A stretch of 64,000 bases of DNA. It comes from JABWCQ01 sp964587105 (GTDB lineage: Bacteria; Electryoneota; RPQS01). The first letter of the stretch is position 1; the number at the start of each line of letters is the position of its first letter. The position numbers were made by a program, and so were the translations under genes. Of the stretch, positions 43,300 to 52,464 are shown in pieces. The notes under the pieces were generated by a model, which was not told the origin of the DNA, made no database searches, and saw nothing but the letters and a program-made list of their open reading frames with translations. Where the stretch lies: contig CAZPKG010000012.1 of assembly GCA_964587105.1 (NCBI GenBank), forward strand, positions 1-64,000, written 5' to 3'.

Positions 43300-45549
43300 A
43301 TGAAGCACGTTAGGTTTGCTCTACTCGCTACGCTGCTGCTCTATCTCTCAGCGTTTGCACAAGTGTCAATCACGTCAACTGAGGTCTATCCACAAACGGA
43401 TCCGGCGCTTCGACGGCCCGGCCCGTGGGCAGTCGAAGCGCGTTACGTTGATATGCAAGTGCGCAATCAAGTCGCGTCGGTGTCTGTGACAGAAACGCTC
43501 TTGAACACCTGTGGCCGTACGGTTGAGGCGGAATACTATCTGCCAATTCCGGCGGAGGCCAGTGTGGATCAACTCACACTAAGTGTAAACGGACGTGAAA
43601 TGAATGGTGAAATCCTTTCTGCAAATGATGCGCGTCGTTACTATGAAGAGATCGTCCGCCGCCGCCGCGATCCTGCGCTTTTAGAATATGCGGGTCTGGG
43701 ATGTATTCGAGTTTCGGCCTTTCCATTGGAGCCGAATAAGCCCGCGACGCTCACCTTTCACTATAACATGCTCTGCCCGCGAGAAGGTGATATTGTTGAA
43801 CTGCAATTCCCTCTTGCCACAGCGCGGCATTCGTCAGCTCCGGTGAAGGAGATCCGCGTGACGGCGGAAATTGAAGGGCAGTCGGAATTGATGAACATCT
43901 ATTCCCCGACGGTAGAGATCAAGACAACGTATCGCGGAGATAAAAATGCGCTGGTCACATACACTTCGCGCGATTTCTATCCGTCCGCTGATTTCGTGGT
44001 GTATTATCGTGAAGACAACAGCGAACTTGGCGCGTCATTCCTGACCTACTATCCTGAACGCGGCAAAGACGGTTACTACATGATGTTGGTTTCCCCCGCA
44101 CGCAATGCGAACTCGCAAGCGCCGCTGGCCAAAGATATTTTGCTGGTGCTCGATCGTTCAGGTTCAATGGCAGGAGAGAAGATTGCACAAGCTCGCGACG
44201 CGGCGCGTTTTGTCATAAACAACTTGAACGCCGAAGATCGCTTCGACATTATCACCTACAATGACGCCGTCGAATCAACTTTCGGCGCGCTTACCTCTGC
44301 AACCTCTCAGAATCGTGACGTGGCTTTGTCCGACGTGAGCAGGGTGGAACCCGGCGGTGGAACAAACATCCACGATGCGCTTGAAACGGCGATGGACATC
44401 TTGAGTCAGTCGAACCGTCAGGTATCGCTGAACAACACGCCACCACGCCCGACCTATGTGTTCTTTCTTACCGACGGATTGCCAACCGTCGGAGTAACGG
44501 ACGAACAGAGAATAATTCAAGATGCCCGAAATGCCAATGAACTTCAAGCGCGGTTGTTCTGTTTCGGTGTAGGCTACGACGTTAACGTGCGGCTGCTTGA
44601 CAATCTGTCGAACGATCAAAACGGTAAATCAGCGTACGTGAAACCGGACGAAGACATCGAAGTCAAGGTCTCGTCTCTCTATTCGAAGATCAAGAACCCC
44701 GTCATGTCTGGACTGCAAGCCAATCTTACCAACTTCCGTTTGCGGGACCGTCAACCGTCGAGCTTGGATGACCTGTTTGAGGGAGATCAAATTGTGCAAG
44801 TCGGTAGAATCAGCAATGAGGGCAGCGAAGCGATTCAAACGGACTTGGTCATCACCGGGCTCTATCTTGGGCGCGATCAGTCTTTCACCTATCCGGTTGA
44901 AGTCAACGGTTCCAATCGCCGCTCATCATACAAGTTCATTGAAAAACTCTGGGCGCAGCGCCGGGTTGCCTATTTGTTAAACGAAGTCCGTTTGAAAGGC
45001 AACGTCGAGGAACTCGTGGATGAAATCACAGAGCTTGCAACTCGTTACGGAATTGTCACTCCGTACACGAGCTATCTCGCCGACGAGAACCAGAGGCTTT
45101 CTGATACGCGCGGAATCCGGCGGGATGTTGCAATGAAATCGTTGACCTTGAATGAAGAAACGACGGGTGCGCAACCTCAGGAAGAATCCATCGCCATGCA
45201 GAACATGCTCATGGCCAAGCAGCCGGGATTCAAAGCTGACGCAAGCGGCGAATTGCATGTACGCGGCGGACGAAACACCGAAGCCGATTTCCTTTCACGC
45301 TCCGAATCAATTCGCTTGATCGGGAATGAGATATTCTATAGGCGCGGTGAGTATTGGATTCTCTCAAGTCTTGCGCATCTGGACTTGGAGCGCGACGCGG
45401 GGCAACTTATCCGAGTCATACGCTTCAGTGACGACTACTTTGAGTTGTTGTCCAACAGTAGCGCGGAAGAAAATGCATTGCTGTCCGGCCAGCGCGAAGG
45501 CGAGAAATTTGTGGTAACGCTGTGCGGCTTGACGTACATCATCGAATAG
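43300..45549 (+). CDS. VIT and von Willebrand factor A domain protein
   Basis: A 749-residue exported protein (signal MKHVRFALLATLLLYLSAFA). Residues about 25-150 form a VIT domain (VSVTETLLNTCGRTVEAEYYLPIP, given by its position), and residues about 285-460 a VWA domain with a complete MIDAS site (LVLDRSGSMAGEK; later GGGTNIHDAL and FFLTDGLPTVG). The remaining 290 residues are of mixed fold. VIT/VWA proteins bind metal ions and protein partners and resemble inter-alpha-trypsin inhibitor chains. Bacterial copies are found in the envelope, but their job is poorly known. It is a single-gene unit between two terminators. Surface or periplasmic assembly of protein complexes is one possibility. 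Confidence 0.92.
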   Translation: MKHVRFALLATLLLYLSAFAQVSITSTEVYPQTDPALRRPGPWAVEARYVDMQVRNQVASVSVTETLLNTCGRTVEAEYYLPIPAEASVDQLTLSVNGREMNGEILSANDARRYYEEIVRRRRDPALLEYAGLGCIRVSAFPLEPNKPATLTFHYNMLCPREGDIVELQFPLATARHSSAPVKEIRVTAEIEGQSELMNIYSPTVEIKTTYRGDKNALVTYTSRDFYPSADFVVYYREDNSELGASFLTYYPERGKDGYYMMLVSPARNANSQAPLAKDILLVLDRSGSMAGEKIAQARDAARFVINNLNAEDRFDIITYNDAVESTFGALTSATSQNRDVALSDVSRVEPGGGTNIHDALETAMDILSQSNRQVSLNNTPPRPTYVFFLTDGLPTVGVTDEQRIIQDARNANELQARLFCFGVGYDVNVRLLDNLSNDQNGKSAYVKPDEDIEVKVSSLYSKIKNPVMSGLQANLTNFRLRDRQPSSLDDLFEGDQIVQVGRISNEGSEAIQTDLVITGLYLGRDQSFTYPVEVNGSNRRSSYKFIEKLWAQRRVAYLLNEVRLKGNVEELVDEITELATRYGIVTPYTSYLADENQRLSDTRGIRRDVAMKSLTLNEETTGAQPQEESIAMQNMLMAKQPGFKADASGELHVRGGRNTEADFLSRSESIRLIGNEIFYRRGEYWILSSLAHLDLERDAGQLIRVIRFSDDYFELLSNSSAEENALLSGQREGEKFVVTLCGLTYIIE

Positions 45550-45575
45550 CAATTTAGCGGACCGCCCCAAAACAG

Positions 45576-45610
45576 AAGAGCCCTTGGGAGCGTATCCCAA
45601 GGGCTCTTTT
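45576..45610. terminator. Bidirectional terminator between convergent genes
   Basis: A 14-bp perfect stem (AAGAGCCCTTGGGA / TCCCAAGGGCTCTT) with a five-base loop and a T run on the right; the opposite strand has CTGTTTT. It ends both the VIT/VWA gene and the second RND operon. Confidence 0.93.
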
Positions 45611-45626
45611 CCATAGCGCGATTCGC

Positions 45627-48600
45627 TTAATGTGAGTGCTGCGGCGCTACACCGGCCATCGACGCATCTTCGTCAGCAAGTGCCTTTTCAGGATCATGCA
45701 CAGGCGAGTATTTTGCAACTAACGAGTACACGACGGGAACCAGTACCAACGTTAAAAACGTCGAGAACAGCATTCCGCCGACCACGGCAATTCCGAGCGG
45801 CCGGCGAGCTTCGGCGCCAGCGCCCAAGCCGATTGCAATCGGCAGGATTCCAAACACCGTCGCAAATGACGTCATCAGAATCGGTCGCAGTCGAATGACG
45901 GAAGCTTCGACAACTGCTTGCGTAATCTCACGTCCGCGCGCTCGCAGCTGGTTCGCAAATTCGACGATTAGAATCGCATTCTTTGTCACCAATCCGATCA
46001 ACATGATCAACCCGATCTGCGAATAGATGTTCAGTGACTGCCCGAAAACAAACAGCGACACGAGCGCGCCAAACACTGCTAAGGGCACCGAGAGCAAAAT
46101 CGTGAACGGGTGGATAAAACTCTCGAACTGCGCGGCAAGCACCAGGAAGATAAAGACAAGCGCGAGCAGGAAGAAGTAATAGAGTCCCGTGCTCGACTCT
46201 TTATATTCCAACGACTGCCCGGCAAACTCGCGCGTCACACCCTTCGGCAAACTCGTCTGCGCAACTTTGTCCAAGTCGCTCAGCGCTTGCCCAAGAGAAA
46301 CGAACGGAATCAGGTTTGCTGTTAGCGTTGCCGAGCGGCGGCGGTTATAGTGGTTTAGTTCCTTCGGGCCGGCGGTTTCATTCACAGTAATCACGTTGGC
46401 AAGCTGCACTAAACCGGAATGCCCGCGCACATAGACGCCAGACAATACATCCGGCGTGGCACGCTCTGCGGCCTGTACTTGCATGATCACGTCGTACTGC
46501 TTCGTTCCGCGCTTGAAATCGCCGATCACGCGTCCGCCTAATAGTGCCTGCAAAGTCGATCCGATTTCACTCGTTGATACCCCCAGCTCAGACGCTCGGT
46601 CACGATCAATTGAAATACTGAGTTCCGGTTTGTCAAGTTTCAAATCCGAATTGACGTTATAGAGATAGCCAAGTTTGTTTGCACTCGCAAGCATCACGCC
46701 CATCGCCTGGTTTAGCTCTTCGTAGCTCTCAGCTTGCAGAACATACTCAATTGGGCTTGAAGAAAACTGTCCCAAGCTCGGCGGATTGATCACGAATGCC
46801 AGCACACCGGGTATCGAGAACAACTGCGGGAACAGTTGGCCGACAATATCCTGCTGTGAGCGTTCGCGCGAATCCGGCGAACCAAGATTCAAGAACAAGA
46901 ATCCGTCAGTAACGCGGCCCGGCCCTTGAAATCCAAGTCCCGTTGCGGTGAAGAGACCATTGCGTTCCGGCAAAGGTAACAGAATGTCCTCCACCTTGCG
47001 CATGTTCCGGTCGGTATAATTCAGAGTGGAACCTTCTGGAGCGAGCACGATACCAAAACCGATTCCGCGATCTTCGGTCGGCACAAGCTCGCTCGGCATG
47101 AACTTAAAAATTCCTGCGCTTAGCACAACAAGCACAATAGCTGTAATGATCGTTGCAAGTCTGTGCCGCAACGCGAACTTCAGGATTCGTTCATACGTGC
47201 GGTTCATCCACTCGAAGAATGCATCGAAACTGCGTGATGCCCACGAACTGCCCGTGCCGTGAATCGGTTTCAGGATTCGTGAACTAAACATCGGTGTCAG
47301 GGTCAGCGCCACAAAACCTGAAATGCCTACAGCGATGGCGACGGTGAATCCAAATTCACGGAACAACCGCCCGACCGATCCCGTCAGGAATGCCACCGGC
47401 ACAAACACCGCAATCAGCGTGATCGTGGTGGCGATAACGGCGAAGGCAATCTCTTTTGATCCGTCGAATGCCGCACGCAATTTGCTCTTTCCCATCTCCA
47501 TGTGACGGAAAATATTCTCGAGCACGACGATTGCGTCGTCCACCACCAATCCGATGGCCAGCACGAGCGCCAACAGTGTAAGGATGTTAATCGTGAAACC
47601 TGCAAAATAGATCACGACAAACGTACCAATAATTGACACGGGAATTGCAAGCGTCGGGATCAGCGTTGCACGCATGCTTTTCATGAACGCCAGCACGACT
47701 AAGATCACCAGACACATTGCAATAATCAGCGTTTCGGCGACCTCGCCGATTGAATCGCTGATGAACGTGGATGAGTCATAGGCAACATTGATCTTCATCC
47801 CCTCAGGCAGCGATGCCTCAAGCTGTGGCAGAATGTCGCGCACCGCTTTGGCAACGTCAAGTGTCGAAGCTTTAGACTGTTTGACAATACCCAACCCTAC
47901 TGCGGATTTTCCATTGTAACGTGCAATGGTGCGCTCATCCTCAGCGCCGACTTCAACAGTGGCAACGTCGCTCAATCGCACAATTCCGTCATCGGTTTGT
48001 GAAACGATTATGGACGCGAATTGTTCAGGGGTATTGACCTCGCCGTGCGTGCGCACCGAAAATTCGCGTTCATTGCCTTCAACACGGCCGCCCGGAATTT
48101 CGGCATTCTCGCGCGAAATAGCCATTTCAACATCCGTCGGACTTAAGCCGCGTGCGGCAAGCCGCGCCGGGTCAAGCCAAACGCGCATCGCATAACGCCG
48201 TTCGCCGCCGATGATAATCGAGCCTACGCCGGGCAATCGTTGTAGTCTCTCTTTGAGAATACGATCCGCGGCGTCCGTAAGCTGCAAACCGTCGTGCTTA
48301 TCGCTTGACACGCCTAACCAGACAATCGGCTGAGCATTTGCGTCAACTTTTTCGACGATCGGATCTTCAATATCGCGCGGCAGCAATCCGCGACTTCGCG
48401 CCACGCGGTCCCGCACGTCATTGGCTGCCTCTTCCACGTCGCGCGAAAGCTCAAACTGAATCGTAATCACAGAGCCCTCTTCGCGGCTCGACGACGTCAA
48501 CGTTTTTACTTCTGACAGCGTGGCGAATTGCTCTTCCAAGACGTCAGTGATTTCGGTTTCGACCACGCTCGCGCTTGCGCCGCGATAGAGAGTGATAACC

Positions 48601-48737
48601 GACACCACCGGCGGATCAATATCAGGGTATTCGCGAACAGGCAGCCGCAAGAAGGCGATGACTCCGAACAAGATGATCGAAAGGCTCATCACCGATGCGA
48701 ACACCGGTCTGCGAATCGAAAGATCGCTTAGTTTCAT
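45627..48737 (-). CDS. RND-family efflux permease (second system)
   Basis: A 1036-residue RND pump with 12 predicted helices and two periplasmic loops. MKLSDLSIRRPVFASVMSLSII opens the protein, VLAIGLVVDDAIVVLENIF holds the helix 4 Asp pair, and GLVTKNAILIVEFANQLRARG marks helix 10. The N-terminal features and RLPVREYPDIDPP resemble the MdtBC/MuxBC/MexF group of multidrug pumps. It is the last gene of a three-gene operon and overlaps the adaptor gene by four bases. There is no local regulator, in contrast to the TetR-controlled system at 31-37 kb. Confidence 0.95.
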   Translation of the reverse strand: MKLSDLSIRRPVFASVMSLSIILFGVIAFLRLPVREYPDIDPPVVSVITLYRGASASVVETEITDVLEEQFATLSEVKTLTSSSREEGSVITIQFELSRDVEEAANDVRDRVARSRGLLPRDIEDPIVEKVDANAQPIVWLGVSSDKHDGLQLTDAADRILKERLQRLPGVGSIIIGGERRYAMRVWLDPARLAARGLSPTDVEMAISRENAEIPGGRVEGNEREFSVRTHGEVNTPEQFASIIVSQTDDGIVRLSDVATVEVGAEDERTIARYNGKSAVGLGIVKQSKASTLDVAKAVRDILPQLEASLPEGMKINVAYDSSTFISDSIGEVAETLIIAMCLVILVVLAFMKSMRATLIPTLAIPVSIIGTFVVIYFAGFTINILTLLALVLAIGLVVDDAIVVLENIFRHMEMGKSKLRAAFDGSKEIAFAVIATTITLIAVFVPVAFLTGSVGRLFREFGFTVAIAVGISGFVALTLTPMFSSRILKPIHGTGSSWASRSFDAFFEWMNRTYERILKFALRHRLATIITAIVLVVLSAGIFKFMPSELVPTEDRGIGFGIVLAPEGSTLNYTDRNMRKVEDILLPLPERNGLFTATGLGFQGPGRVTDGFLFLNLGSPDSRERSQQDIVGQLFPQLFSIPGVLAFVINPPSLGQFSSSPIEYVLQAESYEELNQAMGVMLASANKLGYLYNVNSDLKLDKPELSISIDRDRASELGVSTSEIGSTLQALLGGRVIGDFKRGTKQYDVIMQVQAAERATPDVLSGVYVRGHSGLVQLANVITVNETAGPKELNHYNRRRSATLTANLIPFVSLGQALSDLDKVAQTSLPKGVTREFAGQSLEYKESSTGLYYFFLLALVFIFLVLAAQFESFIHPFTILLSVPLAVFGALVSLFVFGQSLNIYSQIGLIMLIGLVTKNAILIVEFANQLRARGREITQAVVEASVIRLRPILMTSFATVFGILPIAIGLGAGAEARRPLGIAVVGGMLFSTFLTLVLVPVVYSLVAKYSPVHDPEKALADEDASMAGVAPQHSH

Positions 48738-49843
48738 TTACTGGCCCCGCTATCGGCTTGCATCTGTTGCGCCTGCTGTTGCGCCGCCGCCACTGAATCA
48801 AGGCTTGAAACAGGCACCACCTTCGCGCCGTCGTAGATCTTCTGTTGTCCGGCCTTGACGATCATCATGGATGCATCAACACCGCCGACTACTTCGACGG
48901 ATTCGCGAGAGCGGCTGCCCAATTGAAGAGCGACTTTTGCCACCGATGAATCCGGCTTGACGATGTAAACATACGGCTGGTTCTGTTCAAGGAACACTGC
49001 TTCACTGGCAATAGTCAGAGCTGAGGCGCGCTCTTTCAAAGTAACGGCAACATTCGCCGACATTCCCGGACGATACTTGCCTTCAGGATTTTCCAAACGC
49101 GCAACAACGCCGACGCTACGTGTCACAGCGTCAATCTTCGGTTCAATGACCATCACCTTACCGATTGCTTCAGTTCCTGCGAACGCAGTTGTTGCAATGC
49201 GCACTTCAGAACCAATCGCCAGATCATTGATATATCGCTCAGGTACGGTGAAGTTGACACGCAAGAGATCGACACGCGCCATGTCAGCAATCGGTGTTCC
49301 GGGCTGCACATAAGCCCCTGGACTAACTTTACGCGCGCCAGCGACACCTGCAAACGGCGCGGTGACACGAGTCTTCTCATGTTGTGCTTTGGCAAAAGAG
49401 ACATTTGCTTCGGCTACGTGCAGTGCCGCGCTTGCGTCATCAAGGTCTTGTGCAGAACCGGCGCCCTGGTCAACGATTCGCTTGATGCGATCAAACGTCG
49501 CCTGCGCCTGATCGCGCAACGCATTAGCACGATCCAGAGCGGCCTTAAGCTCTTTGTCATCTATTTGCGCAAGTAATTCGCCGCGACCGGCATTCCCGCC
49601 TTCTTCATAGGGAATGCGCGTAATCGTTCCGCCGATCTCCGCGACGACCGTAACGGCTTCGTCGGCGGCAATCGTGCCAATCGTTTCAAACCTGTCGGAA
49701 ACGGATTGCACCTTTGCTTGTGTCGTTTCAACAGGTGTGGGCGGCATCGAGAAACCTCCGCCCCAGCCTCCGCCCATGCAGCCGATCAGTCCAAGGCTCA
49801 GAGCCAATATCGAAACTGCGGCCAGTAATCGTGTGTTATGCAT
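48734..49843 (-). CDS. RND efflux periplasmic adaptor (second system), lipoprotein
   Basis: A 369-residue adaptor with a lipoprotein signal (LLAAVSILALSLGLIGCMGG; lipobox LIGC), then a Gly-rich linker, lipoyl halves (about 65-100 and 165-200), a coiled coil (about 100-160) and a beta-barrel domain (about 205-290). The C-terminus is rich in Gln and Ala (AAAQQQAQQMQ). It links the pump at 45627-48737 to the TolC protein encoded just upstream. The start overlaps nothing on its 5' side and has 40 bases to the TolC stop. Confidence 0.94.
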   Translation of the reverse strand: MHNTRLLAAVSILALSLGLIGCMGGGWGGGFSMPPTPVETTQAKVQSVSDRFETIGTIAADEAVTVVAEIGGTITRIPYEEGGNAGRGELLAQIDDKELKAALDRANALRDQAQATFDRIKRIVDQGAGSAQDLDDASAALHVAEANVSFAKAQHEKTRVTAPFAGVAGARKVSPGAYVQPGTPIADMARVDLLRVNFTVPERYINDLAIGSEVRIATTAFAGTEAIGKVMVIEPKIDAVTRSVGVVARLENPEGKYRPGMSANVAVTLKERASALTIASEAVFLEQNQPYVYIVKPDSSVAKVALQLGSRSRESVEVVGGVDASMMIVKAGQQKIYDGAKVVPVSSLDSVAAAQQQAQQMQADSGASK

Positions 49844-49883
49844 GTTTATGTCTCAAGTAGATTGTGATTGAGGAGAATGTATG

Positions 49884-51431
49884 TCACTCGTGCGCAGGAG
49901 CCAGCACGCGCAATTCCGCAGCGGCCTTTGCTGTTCTGACAAGCGTGCGCGAATAGCGGCGCTGCGAATTGGCCAAGTCGGCGCCCAGCCGCACCAATTC
50001 AAACGCGGTTGTCTTGCCGCCTTTGTATTCAATCAGTCCGATGCGAACTTGATCGAGCGAGGCCTTGACATTTTCTTCGGAGAGTTGCAGCCGTTCTTGC
50101 CCTTGTTCAAGTTCGCGATGCGCGGCTCGAACTTGCTCTTCTAACATGTGCTGAGTCTGCAGATAGCGCTGTTCAGCCCGGTTGACTTCCGCGCGCAATC
50201 GATTGCGTTCGCCTTGCGGCCCGCGCTGCAGGATCGGAACATTGAGCCGCAGACCGATCATCCAAGACGGATAGTCGCGGTTCAACGCTTGATCAATTGC
50301 GTCACCGAACTTCGTATCCAAATCATTGCGCAGCGTGTCAGATCCAAATATGACGTCGCGCCCGGTTCCGGCCAAACCGTTGCCTCCGAGGGCACCAAAT
50401 AAATCAAGCTGTGGCAAGGCGTCCCAACAGGCCGCGCGCGCAAAGGCTTTCATGCCGTCCACGTCAAGCTGAGCCGCGCGCAACTCTCTATTCTCTTTCA
50501 TGGCGCGCGCCACGACATCTTCCTGTTGTTCGGCTCTGGAAACCTGCGGCGGAGCGTCAACAGTTTTGAATTGCAAATACCCAGTTGGGCGTTTCCCAAT
50601 TAACGAACTGAGAGCATCGCTCGCTCGTGAGAGGTTGTCCTGTGCATCAAGCAAGTTCAGCTCTTGGTCGGCGAGAAATACTTTGGCGTTGTTTGATTGA
50701 TTTGGTCCAACGAGCCCGGTTTCGACTCGCAAATCAGCCTCTTGCATCAGCGCCAACGCCAAATCGCGCGTAACCATGCTGACGGCAACATCGCGTTCTG
50801 CCGCATAGAGTTCCCAATACGATTGTTCGGCCAACGCACGAACCTGTTCCATTGCCTGTTCGTAGCGCAGCTTCGCCGCTGCGTATCCCTTCTGTGCTTG
50901 ATCCCTGTTGGCCCAAGCAGCGGGGCCAAACCCTTTCAGCAACGGTTGCTTGAAAGTCAGTGACCCGGTTGCATCATATTCTGGGTTGAGTGAAGAAAAG
51001 GTCGAATTTGTTTCCAGCTTCGTACCTACAAGCGATGCTTCAAGTTCAGTTCCGATGGGCAACGTAATCCGAGCGCCCACTTGCCCTGACGTAGATTTTG
51101 GATTCAGCACAGCCGCACCACTAAAAGGAGAGGCTGATGGTTGCTTGGACGAGGCGGAGTTGACCTCTCCGAAGAGTTCCGGGTCAAATTCCCCTCTTTC
51201 GCGGCCAAGACTCCCTCGGGCCGAAGCCAGCATTGCCTCTGCATCCTTTGCCATCGTTGACCGTTCCATTGCAAGGCTGATAACTTCAGCCAAACTAATG
51301 CTTTGGCCTTCAAGTCGCACCAAAGCCAGCGATAGCGCACTATCTGGTGGCAAGGAGGTCACATCAATTCCAGCAATTGCAGGATTTGACGCTAATTTGA
51401 AAGCCATTAGAAATAATAGAATATACCGCAT
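49884..51431 (-). CDS. TolC-family outer-membrane efflux protein (second system)
   Basis: A 515-residue channel protein with two TolC repeats made of long helices (SLAEVISLAMERSTMAKDAEAML, given by its position; EEQVRAAHRELEQGQERLQL). I begin it at ATG 51431, which places the signal peptide MRYILLFLMAFKLASNPAIA first; the frame is open 23 codons further out but that stretch does not look like an exported N-terminus. It is the first gene of the second RND operon. Its promoter must lie in the gap to 51602, which it shares with the divergent electron-transfer operon. Confidence 0.92.
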   Translation of the reverse strand: MRYILLFLMAFKLASNPAIAGIDVTSLPPDSALSLALVRLEGQSISLAEVISLAMERSTMAKDAEAMLASARGSLGRERGEFDPELFGEVNSASSKQPSASPFSGAAVLNPKSTSGQVGARITLPIGTELEASLVGTKLETNSTFSSLNPEYDATGSLTFKQPLLKGFGPAAWANRDQAQKGYAAAKLRYEQAMEQVRALAEQSYWELYAAERDVAVSMVTRDLALALMQEADLRVETGLVGPNQSNNAKVFLADQELNLLDAQDNLSRASDALSSLIGKRPTGYLQFKTVDAPPQVSRAEQQEDVVARAMKENRELRAAQLDVDGMKAFARAACWDALPQLDLFGALGGNGLAGTGRDVIFGSDTLRNDLDTKFGDAIDQALNRDYPSWMIGLRLNVPILQRGPQGERNRLRAEVNRAEQRYLQTQHMLEEQVRAAHRELEQGQERLQLSEENVKASLDQVRIGLIEYKGGKTTAFELVRLGADLANSQRRYSRTLVRTAKAAAELRVLAPAHE

Positions 51432-51602
51432 TCGGCTGGACTCTTCTTGTTTTTGCACGTTTGTTCCACAAAATATAGTGTTTTCAGGATTCAAAAGCAA
51501 AGCGTGATTTTAGCACATAAAGGAAATACTTTTGTCGCCAAGCTCGCCAATTCAGGACAGGTTTCTTAAATTACCTAAATTCCCAAAAACTGCGCACAAG
51601 AC

Positions 51603-52463
51603 TTGAATCTCCATAAATTTAGCCTAATTGTCCTCTATAGCCTTACCGTCATCGCGACTCTTTATTTGGCGGGTTACGGCTTTGAATACTACAGTCTCTC
51701 GCTGCAGGAGCGGCCTCACAGTGACCTCCATTTGGCATGGAAGCCCTCCGGTTTCATTGGACAGGGCGCCGGAGTCATTGGCAGCGCCTTGATGCTCATT
51801 CTATTGCTGTATTCACTGCGCAAACGGATGCGCTTCATGCAGCAGGGCTGGGGGGACATTCGTTATTGGCTCAACTATCATATCTGGATGGGGATCACCG
51901 GTCCTGTTCTTGTGATTTTTCACACAACCTTCAAGTTCGGCGGAATAGTTGCCGTATCTTTTTGGTCAATGATGGCTGTAGCCTTAAGCGGTGTGCTGGG
52001 CAGATACATTTACGTTCAAATTCCGCGCAGCTTGAGCGGTGAAGAATTATCGGCGACGGAGTTGCAGGAGCTTGAAGAAACCTACCGCCGTCAGTTGTCC
52101 TCCGAAGCAAGCGGAACCCCCAAAGCTCTCCCGATTCTTGATCAGTTCATCGAAACCAATATCAATGAGAGCAAAGGCCTCATGTCATGGTTGATGCACG
52201 ACATGACGGCAACGTTTCGTTACAGCGGACTCAAGCAGCGTCTGATGCGCGAAGCGGGCTTGTCGAGTCACGACGCCAAACACCTTGTGAATGTCGCCCG
52301 CAGCCGCGCCACACTTGAGCGACGCGTGGCATTCTTGGCTCAGGCGCGAAAGCTCCTCCATCACTGGCATGTCTTTCACAAACCGTTCGCGATCATCATG
52401 ATTGTAATTATGGTTGTTCACGTCGTTGTTGCCGTTTCACTTGGCTACACCTGGATATTCTGA
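51603..52463 (+). CDS. Membrane b-type cytochrome-like protein of the electron-transfer operon
   Basis: A 286-residue integral membrane protein with four predicted helices (about 5-25, 52-72, 97-135 as one or two, 261-283). His93 and His107 (NYHIWMG; VIFHTTF) and His256/His259 and His273 (HVFHKPF; VVHVVV) lie near the membrane faces in positions suited to bis-His haem b ligation, as in cytochrome b561/ferric-reductase-like proteins. A 120-residue cytoplasmic or periplasmic loop separates the helices. The start is TTG; no ATG gives a better N-terminus. The stop is one base before the Fe-S flavoprotein start. It is first of six genes and would carry electrons across the inner membrane. Confidence 0.78.
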   Translation: MNLHKFSLIVLYSLTVIATLYLAGYGFEYYSLSLQERPHSDLHLAWKPSGFIGQGAGVIGSALMLILLLYSLRKRMRFMQQGWGDIRYWLNYHIWMGITGPVLVIFHTTFKFGGIVAVSFWSMMAVALSGVLGRYIYVQIPRSLSGEELSATELQELEETYRRQLSSEASGTPKALPILDQFIETNINESKGLMSWLMHDMTATFRYSGLKQRLMREAGLSSHDAKHLVNVARSRATLERRVAFLAQARKLLHHWHVFHKPFAIIMIVIMVVHVVVAVSLGYTWIF

Positions 52464-52464
52464 G